From: JAZDMK01 sp043800975
Lineage (GTDB): Bacteria; Bacteroidota; Bacteroidia; Bacteroidales; JAHJDW01
Direction of reading: 5' to 3'
NCBI GenBank assembly: GCA_043800975.1
Contig: JAZDMK010000265.1
Location: forward strand, 1-20,543
Length of the DNA stretch: 20,543 nt
In this document: one piece after another, positions 15,064 through 20,543 of the stretch
Position numbering within the stretch: the first letter of the stretch is position 1
Layout of the letters: each line of letters opens with the position of its first letter
Made by a program: the position numbers and the translations under genes
The notes under the pieces: generated by a model
Database searches by the model: none
What the model was told of the DNA's origin: nothing
Seen by the model: the letters and a program-made list of their open reading frames with translations, nothing else

Positions 15064-15456
15064 ATGGCCATAATAAAAATTTTATTAGTTGATGATGACC
15101 CTGAGATTACCATGTCTCTGAAAGTTGTGCTTGAAAGCCGGCAATACGAAGTATTCGTGGCTCACAGTAAACAGGAAGGAATGGATGCAATCAATAAAAA
15201 TAAGCCTTCGCTGATTATCATGGATGTTATGATGGAAAGCATGTCTGACGGATTTGATTTAGCTTCTGAAGTTAAAAATCATTCCGATTACAAGGATATA
15301 CCAATCCTTCTTTATACGGGCATTGACAATACAACAGGATTAAATTTCAAATCGGCTTTTGGTTCCACCAGGCACATTCCTGCCAATGCTTTTCTTGAAA
15401 AACCGGCAACATCCCAGGCACTGATTGAACAAGTGGAATTACTACTCTCAAAATAA
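15064..15456 (+). CDS. Single-domain response regulator (CheY-like receiver)
   Basis: A free-standing phosphoacceptor domain of 130 residues. The acidic pocket is D10-D11-D12 (LLVDDD), the phosphorylated aspartate D54 (IIMDVMM), the switch threonine T85 (LLYTG) and the conserved lysine K113 (EKP). Between T85 and K113 there is a longer than usual loop (about 88-109, NTTGLNFKSAFGSTRHIPAN). There is no output domain, so it must act through partners or phosphotransfer. The ATG at 15064 is chosen over a TTG at 15040, because the TTG falls inside the promoter box. It ends two codons before the kinase and in the same reading frame: TAA, TTT, then the kinase TTG. It is divergent from the crp-hdr-mvh operon, which suggests a role in controlling it. 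Confidence 0.9.
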   Translation: MAIIKILLVDDDPEITMSLKVVLESRQYEVFVAHSKQEGMDAINKNKPSLIIMDVMMESMSDGFDLASEVKNHSDYKDIPILLYTGIDNTTGLNFKSAFGSTRHIPANAFLEKPATSQALIEQVELLLSK

Positions 15457-15459
15457 TTT

Positions 15460-16824
15460 TTGAAATTAATCCCCCAAAATATCAGGTATAGTGACGGAGT
15501 AGGCTGGCTGACACGCTTGCGATGGATTGCAATAAGTGCTTTGCTTGTTTTGGCATATACAGCAAGCAATGTTTTTGGCTTTGAAGTAAATGAATTTGCC
15601 TTGTACGGTGTTGTGATTTTCTTAGTGTTGGAAAATCTAATAATCCTTCATTTCCTATCATTGTTCCGAAGAGAAAAACTTCCGTTTACCCCACGCAGTG
15701 TTAGAAATCTTATTCGTTTTCAGATTTATTTTGATTTAATCTCACTTGTCATCATTATACATTTCACTGGCGGACTTGAGAATCCAATTTTTATTTTTTC
15801 AGTTTTTCATATGGTCATTTCTAGTATTTTGCTGTCGCGAAAAGACAGTTATCTAAGTACTACATTTGCACTGCTTCTTCTTTGGATCCTTGCAATTTTG
15901 GAATACCAGGGCGTTTTAAATCACAACAATCTATGGATAATCGCCGATCAAAGAATTGCCATTGCACCTGACTGGCTCTATCCCACAGAAATATTAACTG
16001 TATTTACTATTACTTCGTTTATTCTTGTTTACATTACTAATTTCGTTGTAGGGAAACTTCGTGAACAGGAAGAAGCTTACCGGCAAGTCAACGAGTTGCT
16101 GGAGAAAAAAGATATTATCAAGGATGAATATATCCTTCGCGTTACCCACAACATCAAAGGTCATATTGCTGTAATCCTTACAAATCTTGGAATAATCAAG
16201 GATAAAACATTCGGTGAAGCAGATCCTAGGTATTCCGAATTTGTTGAAATCGGATATAAACGCACCTTGAAATTATCAAGCTTTGTAAATACACTTCTAC
16301 GTTTAACCGAGATGAGACTGACTGATAATTTTGAAATGGAAAATTTTTCTCTTCTCGAAGTAGCAACAAATACGGTAGCTTCCTGTAAAAACAATGCCGA
16401 TGAAAAATTAATTGAATTAAATCTTGACATTGATAAGTCGATTAGTTCAATTTCTGGTAATCCTTTGTCGATTGAAGAATTATTACAAAACCTCATCTCG
16501 AATGCTATTAAATATACACCCGAAAAAGGAATAGTTAATGTTAAAATTAAAGATTACAAAAACGATGTGTTAATCACAGTATCAGACAGTGGAATTGGAA
16601 TTCCCGCTTCTGAAGTACAGCATGTATTCAGCGAATTTTTTCGTGCCAGCAATGCTCGAAAACTAATCCGGGATGGAAGTGGGCTGGGGTTACCGCTGGC
16701 TAAATACATCTGCGAGCGACATAACGGAGAAATATGGGTTTCGAGTGATGAAGGTATTGGTACACGCTTCAGTGTTGTATTACCAAAAAAACAATTAAGT
16801 AATAATGACCCTATAGACGTCTAA
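15460..16824 (+). CDS. Membrane-bound sensor histidine kinase
   Basis: A sensor kinase of 454 residues. About six membrane helices fill residues 20-200 (near 21-40, 47-68, 86-105, 108-125, 132-150, 176-198) with little periplasmic mass, so it may sense something in or near the membrane. A short coiled stretch (REQEEAYRQVNELLEKKD) leads to the H-box VTHNIKGH, with H230 as the probable phosphorylated histidine. The ATPase has an N-box NLISNAIKYTP (N344, N348), G1 DSGIGIP (376-382) and G2 DGSGLGLPLA (406-414), all intact. The start is a TTG, since no ATG occurs before the membrane domain. It follows the receiver by three bases and shares its frame. Its 3' end overlaps the convergent NarL-type regulator by four bases. 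The H-box reads HNIKGH instead of the usual HELKTP. Confidence 0.9.
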   Translation: MKLIPQNIRYSDGVGWLTRLRWIAISALLVLAYTASNVFGFEVNEFALYGVVIFLVLENLIILHFLSLFRREKLPFTPRSVRNLIRFQIYFDLISLVIIIHFTGGLENPIFIFSVFHMVISSILLSRKDSYLSTTFALLLLWILAILEYQGVLNHNNLWIIADQRIAIAPDWLYPTEILTVFTITSFILVYITNFVVGKLREQEEAYRQVNELLEKKDIIKDEYILRVTHNIKGHIAVILTNLGIIKDKTFGEADPRYSEFVEIGYKRTLKLSSFVNTLLRLTEMRLTDNFEMENFSLLEVATNTVASCKNNADEKLIELNLDIDKSISSISGNPLSIEELLQNLISNAIKYTPEKGIVNVKIKDYKNDVLITVSDSGIGIPASEVQHVFSEFFRASNARKLIRDGSGLGLPLAKYICERHNGEIWVSSDEGIGTRFSVVLPKKQLSNNDPIDV

Positions 16825-17468
16825 ACTTCGACTAGTTTATTTTTTAGTGTGTAAAGAATCAGGTTGACTGTATTTGATGTTTTAGTTTTGTTGATCAGAT
16901 TGGTTTTATAGCGCTCAACTGTTCTGAAACTTATACAAAGTTTATCGCCTATCTGTTGGTTTGTGTATCCTTGACAAATCAAAGCCAGCACTTCAAGTTC
17001 ACGTTTTGAAAAATCAGGGGTTTCAATTTTAACTTTAATTCTTTTTGTCAATACTTCTCGGGTAAAATTAACGAGTAATTCATCGGAAAAATAATTGCCT
17101 CCTTTCATTACTTTTTCAATTGCGTGTTTGAAATCGTTAAAGCCTGCATTTTTTAATAAGAAACCCTCAACACCTGCATAAATCATACGATCGAAGTTCT
17201 CACTTTCACCAAATGCTGTAAGGGCAATAATTTTTAAATCGGGATATTTCTGAAGTGCTTTTTCAGTTGCTTCGATACCATCCATTACTGGCATTCTGAT
17301 ATCCATAAAAACCAGATCTGGCCTGCTCTTTTCAATTTGTTCAAGAAAATCCGCACCATTTACTGCTTCACCAATTACCTCCACTAATTCTGTCATTTCG
17401 AGGAAAAGTTTTAAACCCGCCCTGAAAACATCATGGTCATCAACAATAATTACAGAAAATCTGCTCAT
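16821..17468 (-). CDS. NarL/LuxR-type response regulator
   Basis: A two-component DNA-binding regulator of 215 residues. The receiver (1-120) has D10-D11, phosphoacceptor D56 (FMDIRMP), switch T84 and K106. The GerE/LuxR HTH covers about 152-213 (FSKRELEVLALICQGYTNQQIGDKLCISFRTVERYKTNLINKT), with all usual core residues. It is convergent with the membrane kinase and overlaps it by four bases (TAA against TAG), so the two are likely a working pair encoded on opposite strands. Because NarL-type proteins bind short inverted half-sites as dimers, it is one candidate to bind the TGCGGA elements at 14898 and 18510; this is inference. Upstream lies a promoter-like pair of boxes at 17571-17598. Confidence 0.93.
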   Translation of the reverse strand: MSRFSVIIVDDHDVFRAGLKLFLEMTELVEVIGEAVNGADFLEQIEKSRPDLVFMDIRMPVMDGIEATEKALQKYPDLKIIALTAFGESENFDRMIYAGVEGFLLKNAGFNDFKHAIEKVMKGGNYFSDELLVNFTREVLTKRIKVKIETPDFSKRELEVLALICQGYTNQQIGDKLCISFRTVERYKTNLINKTKTSNTVNLILYTLKNKLVEV

Positions 17469-17570
17469 CCTGGTTTTTCAATCATCTCACCAAATAAAAT
17501 GAAGATTACTTTTCTTTAGCTCAATAATATAGGGCAAAATAATCAGTTTCATTTCGTGTGAATTGTTTCA

Positions 17571-17598
17571 CAAATATAGAAAAAAATGAAACCGTCAA
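17571..17598 (-). promoter_or_regulatory. Candidate promoter of the NarL-type regulator
   Basis: On the minus strand TTTG (TTG at 17596-17598) is followed after 17 bases by TATATTTG (17571-17578), a full TAnnTTTG match. The spacer is a little short against the usual 19-21. Just downstream, GTGAA-TTGT-TTCAC forms a small palindrome that could be an operator. Confidence 0.45.
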
Positions 17599-17657
17599 AA
17601 TAAATTTATGGCTTTTTTATAAACGTTTGGATGGACAATCTTTATAAGCAATTTAAC

Positions 17658-17672
17658 CGATGAAAAGCATCG
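17658..17672 (-). terminator. Small hairpin after the unknown gene
   Basis: CGATG-AAAAG-CATCG forms a five-base stem, extended by an outer ATAAG/CTTAT pairing across a bulge. It lies about 30 bases after the stop at 17703 and has no T run on the minus strand. Weak. Confidence 0.25.
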
Positions 17673-17702
17673 CTTATTCAGCCAAAAACATCGTTATAAA
17701 TT

Positions 17703-18371
17703 TTAGTTGGAGAAGATTTTCGGAAGGTTTGCCAGATTTGTTTTATAAGTGTAATAATTACTGACTTTCGTAACTTCCAGAATGGGTTTGTTTCTTTCAC
17801 GTGTTTCTGCCGCATCAAATTCATCAATTTCAAGAATAGCCATCGCTGTGAAAAAATCACCCTTGTTCAGGAAAGTATTAAATTTATTTTTTTCAGGAAT
17901 CACTTCCTGCAAAGCTCCTTCTAGTCTGGATTTCAGTAGCATCTCAGACATAAAAACACGAATTGTTTTCAAAGCTTTCCCGGGTACAAACTGATCAACC
18001 AGATAACGGTTTATTTCACCCATAACGAAAGAGCAAAAATCAATGGCTTCATCCGGATTCACCCCTTTTTCTCTCAGCCTGGCCAGATAATAACCGTTCA
18101 CCTGACTGAAAGGCGTTTCATCATGAGTCAGAAAGGAACGTGAAACCAAACGACAAAATAATTCGGCCACTTTTTCCAGAACATCATCAGGTAATGAACG
18201 GAAATGCGGAAAGTATCTTGAATTCTCCGGTTTCTTCAATTCAAAAGCAATCTGTTCAGGAAGTTTTTCCTGTAGTTTCTGGAAGACAGAAGAAATTTTC
18301 AAGTTCTTTCTGCTTTCGCGAAGTTGTAATTCGCTGTTTGAATTTTTCCAGTTTTTCGGGAGTATACTCAT
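17703..18371 (-). CDS. Hypothetical protein, soluble and mostly helical
   Basis: I do not recognise this 222-residue protein. It has no signal peptide, membrane segment, metal motif or HTH that I can see. Residues about 20-160 look all-helical (VFQKLQEKLPEQIAFELKK, LPDDVLEKVAELFCRLVSRSF, GVNPDEAIDFCSFVMGEINRYLVDQF), and a strand-rich tail follows (FFTAMAILEIDEFD, ILEVTKVSNYYTYKTNL). The helical part vaguely recalls N-terminal sensor domains of RsbR-type proteins, but the similarity is too weak to call. The ATG at 18371 is used; a TTG three codons upstream is possible. It lies alone between a hydrogenase terminator and the NarL-type regulator. Its upstream region carries the same three-half-site element as the hdr-mvh operon, which suggests a shared regulon. 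Confidence 0.7.
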   Translation of the reverse strand: MSILPKNWKNSNSELQLRESRKNLKISSVFQKLQEKLPEQIAFELKKPENSRYFPHFRSLPDDVLEKVAELFCRLVSRSFLTHDETPFSQVNGYYLARLREKGVNPDEAIDFCSFVMGEINRYLVDQFVPGKALKTIRVFMSEMLLKSRLEGALQEVIPEKNKFNTFLNKGDFFTAMAILEIDEFDAAETRERNKPILEVTKVSNYYTYKTNLANLPKIFSN

Positions 18372-18509
18372 GGCTTTCAATTTTGCTCTGCGTTGAACTT
18401 TTAAGGTGCAGAATTTAATTATGCAAAAATGCCATTAAGAATAAGGCTAAACAATAGAAAGCTTCCGCGATTTACTGCAGGAAGTACACGCAAAAAACTC
18501 ATGGATTTC

Positions 18510-18535
18510 TCCGCATATCCTGCGGAAATTTCCGC
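18510..18535 (-). promoter_or_regulatory. Three-half-site element, copy 2, upstream of the unknown gene
   Basis: The plus strand reads TCCGCA (18510-18515), five bases, TGCGGA (18521-18526), then CCGC (18532-18535) six bases after TGCGG: the same order and almost the same spacing as at 14898-14925. The first two parts form a perfect palindrome (TCCGCA-N5-TGCGGA). A further TTCCGC stands at 18463-18468. It lies 138 bases before the ATG at 18371, in the 249 bases between that gene and the mvhA2 stop. Confidence 0.55.
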
Positions 18536-18579
18536 TGTATTTTCTAGCCCCTATTACAGCGTTGAAGAATAAAAAAAAA

Positions 18580-18598
18580 GCCCGGCAAAAAACCGGGC
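18580..18598 (-). terminator. Rho-independent terminator of the second mvhGA unit
   Basis: On the minus strand GCCCGG and CCGGGC form a six-base GC-only stem around a seven-base loop, followed by nine T. It begins about 22 bases after the mvhA2 stop. Confidence 0.85.
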
Positions 18599-18620
18599 CA
18601 AACAAAAACTATATTAATGA

Positions 18621-20084
18621 TCAATCACGTTTGATAGACTGTAATTGATTTCCTTTTGCATCTTTAATATTTACAATCATTGGCATCTTGCCCGGAAGAC
18701 TATGCGTAGCACAACTGAAGCATGGGTCATATGCACGGAATGCCATTTCCACAAGATTTAATATTCCATCATTTACTTCAACACCTTTCTTGATAAAACC
18801 TTGCGCCGCTTTCTTGATCGACATGCATATGGCTGCATTGTTATTGGTTGTTCCAACGATAATATTCGCTTTTGTAACTATTCCTTTTTTATCTGTCCAG
18901 TAATGATGAGTCAGTGTTCCACGTTGAGCTTCCACAATACCAACGCCTTCTCCGGGGATATCACCCAAAGGAGCACGCAAATCTTTACTTGTAATTTCAG
19001 GATCAGTGGCTAGAATCAGACAGTTTTCAGCAGAATATAATAATTCAATAAGTCGGGCCCAGTGCATGGCTAAAGTATTATGAACAGGTTTCCCGCCAAG
19101 AATTTTATACATATTTTCGTATTCTACCTGCGCAAGCGGTGTAGCCATACCATCAGATGCATTAAGCCTTGAAAGAGGTGTTGCCTGATAAACACCGGAA
19201 TCATTCCCTTCAACAAATCCTTTCCAACCTACATTTTTCAAGTAAGGGAATTTCAAGTATGTCCAGGGTTCTACTCTTTCTGCAATATGATCGCGATATT
19301 CATTTGGCCCATACTTGCAGTATTCTTTTCCATCAACATCAACAACCCTGACTTTTCCATCATAGAAATTAACCTTGTTATTTTCATCAACAAGTCCCAT
19401 GGAATAAATATTCAGTTTGTAAGGCCCATTAACGATGATATCTACATAATCTTTATTGGCCAGAACAACATCGTTAAATATTTTAAGTGAAAACTTTGCA
19501 AATTCAATAAAGCCTTTTGCCTTCACTTCAATATCTGCACGTTGTTCTTCGTTCAGACCTTTCCTCACACCGCCGGGAATATTCAGCATAACATGGGTTT
19601 GATGACCACCCAGTAATGCTTGAATTTCCTGCGCAAGTCTTCTTTGCTTGATTACTTCGGTTCCAATTTCCTTCCCCACCTTCGCAATAACACCCAGCAC
19701 ATTTCGCTCGGCTTTGGGAGCAGTAGGTCCTACAACGAAATCCGGAGCACCCAGCGCATAGAAATGTGCAATATGACTATGAACAAAATGTGCCATGTAA
19801 AACAGTTCGCGGATTTTCTTTGCTGCTGAAGTTGGTTGTACTCCAAACACTGCATCAACAGCTTTTCCAGATGCCATGTGATGGCAACCAGGACAGACCC
19901 CGCAAATTTTAGTTACGATCTGAGGTACTTCTTCAACAGGTCGGCCCTCGATAAATTTTTCAAACCCGCGAAGCTCGGGTACTTGAAAATAAACATTATC
20001 AACCTCCCCGTCGTCATTCAGAAAAATTTCAATTTTTCCATGTCCCTCGAGTCTGGTAATCGGATCAATGGTATATCTTTTCAT
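18621..20084 (-). CDS. mvhA: Group 3c [NiFe]-hydrogenase large subunit (MvhA), copy 2
   Basis: A second catalytic subunit, 487 residues, aligning without gaps to the copy at 7710-9173 with about four in five residues identical by eye. All nickel ligands are kept: KICGVCPGCHH (C61, C64, H68) and DPCFSCATH (C455, C458, H461), with the same 26-residue tail to be cleaved. Differences cluster at about 245-265 and 355-385 and at the extreme C-terminus, away from the active site. Codon use looks more AT-rich than copy 1. The start has only a modest AAGGA directly before the ATG, and a 26-base gap separates it from mvhG2, in contrast to the tight overlap and AGGAGGA of copy 1. This suggests separate control or lower expression. 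Any hdr genes for this unit would lie beyond the right edge. Confidence 0.95.
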   Translation of the reverse strand: MKRYTIDPITRLEGHGKIEIFLNDDGEVDNVYFQVPELRGFEKFIEGRPVEEVPQIVTKICGVCPGCHHMASGKAVDAVFGVQPTSAAKKIRELFYMAHFVHSHIAHFYALGAPDFVVGPTAPKAERNVLGVIAKVGKEIGTEVIKQRRLAQEIQALLGGHQTHVMLNIPGGVRKGLNEEQRADIEVKAKGFIEFAKFSLKIFNDVVLANKDYVDIIVNGPYKLNIYSMGLVDENNKVNFYDGKVRVVDVDGKEYCKYGPNEYRDHIAERVEPWTYLKFPYLKNVGWKGFVEGNDSGVYQATPLSRLNASDGMATPLAQVEYENMYKILGGKPVHNTLAMHWARLIELLYSAENCLILATDPEITSKDLRAPLGDIPGEGVGIVEAQRGTLTHHYWTDKKGIVTKANIIVGTTNNNAAICMSIKKAAQGFIKKGVEVNDGILNLVEMAFRAYDPCFSCATHSLPGKMPMIVNIKDAKGNQLQSIKRD

Positions 20085-20110
20085 TCCTTTTTTGCTTTAA
20101 ATTTTAGACA

Positions 20111-20543
20111 TCAAGACTTGTTTATTTTGCGGCGGATGATAGATCCGGGAACGCTGAATCTGTAAAAAGTTCCAGCCGGGTCTTCAATCTGATCAACTAT
20201 CTTCGCTATTTCATCGGGTTCCTTTGCATCGATCATTGTAGCAATAGCCGACATCATTTTTGCACCGGGATCTTTCACATCGGGTGGAGGACCATAACAT
20301 CCGCGGCAGGGTGCATTTCCAACAATACAACGCACGCCGCATCCACTACGGGTTGCGGGGCCCATACAAATAACGCCCTGTTCTAAAAAACATGTTTCTC
20401 CGTCATCCTGAATTTCCCAGGGACGATAAAACTTTTTCACAAGTTTTTTATCTGATTTTTTGCGAAGGCATTCATCACACTGAGCTTTGTCGCGAGCACC
20501 AACTACAGAACCAGCTGGTGGTAATTGCGCGCCGGTTACAATT
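20111..20543 (-). CDS. mvhG: Group 3c hydrogenase small subunit (MvhG), copy 2, C-terminal part
   Basis: The frame is open to the right edge; 143 residues of the C-terminal part are visible, and the proximal-cluster half lies outside. The visible part matches mvhG copy 1 closely: CDEC, RPWEIQDDGETCF, GVICMGPATRSGCGVRC, GNAPCRGCYGP, DPAGTFYRFS and a basic end. The cysteines for the two C-terminal clusters are all present. An internal ATG at 20440 is not the start, because conserved sequence (AQCDECLRKKSD) continues upstream. It is the partner of the mvhA copy 26 bases downstream. Confidence 0.92.
   Translation of the reverse strand, partial: IVTGAQLPPAGSVVGARDKAQCDECLRKKSDKKLVKKFYRPWEIQDDGETCFLEQGVICMGPATRSGCGVRCIVGNAPCRGCYGPPPDVKDPGAKMMSAIATMIDAKEPDEIAKIVDQIEDPAGTFYRFSVPGSIIRRKINKS

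Noticed and set aside
20111..20440. Separate 109-residue protein starting at the ATG at 20440
   Set aside because: The same frame continues upstream to the window edge with conserved MvhG sequence, so it is the tail of a longer gene.
1..20543. CRISPR array, tRNA, rRNA, transposase or prophage genes
   Set aside because: No regularly spaced repeats, no cloverleaf or rRNA-like segment, and no transposase or phage protein could be recognised on either strand.

Overview
The window looks like a chromosomal piece of an anaerobic member of the Bacteroidota. The evidence is a SusC/SusD outer-membrane pair, several TAnnTTTG-type -7 promoter boxes characteristic of that phylum, and AT-rich intergenic DNA. 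Genus and species cannot be read from the sequence. Identities rest on motifs and family resemblance seen by eye; no database search was possible.

Layout. Positions 1-928 (minus) hold the N-terminal half of an ABC-F ATPase that runs off the left edge. Positions 929-1408 are non-coding, with inverted and purine-rich repeats. A small helical protein of unknown function lies on the plus strand (1409-1945). A GC-rich REP-like island and a terminator precede a susC-susD operon (6969 to 2160, minus).

The centre of the window is a seven-gene minus-strand operon, 14823 to 7710: a Crp/Fnr-type regulator, then HdrC, HdrB, HdrA, MvhD, MvhG and MvhA. This is a complete heterodisulfide-reductase-like / group 3c [NiFe]-hydrogenase complex. 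In methanogens the homologous complex uses flavin-based electron bifurcation to couple H2 oxidation to reduction of ferredoxin and a disulfide. A strong terminator closes the operon at 7661-7690, and a hydrogenase maturation endopeptidase follows as its own unit (7607 to 7131).

Divergent from the operon lies a signalling block: a stand-alone receiver (15064-15456), a membrane histidine kinase (15460-16824) in the same frame behind one TAA stop, and a convergent NarL/LuxR-type response regulator (17468 to 16821). A protein of unknown function (18371 to 17703) follows. A second closely related MvhG-MvhA pair (20543 to 18621) runs off the right edge, so the genome carries at least two copies of the hydrogenase catalytic module.

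How the parts may work together. MvhA oxidises H2; electrons would pass through MvhG and MvhD to the FAD of HdrA, which would split them between ferredoxin and an unidentified disulfide-type acceptor at HdrB, with HdrC as the relay. The interleaved Crp-like, receiver, kinase and NarL genes suggest tight redox or hydrogen control. A three-half-site element (TGCGGA / CCGCA / TGCGGA) occurs in only two intergenic spaces here: upstream of the Crp-hdr-mvh operon, and upstream of the unknown gene at 18371. It is the best candidate for an undescribed regulatory site in the window.
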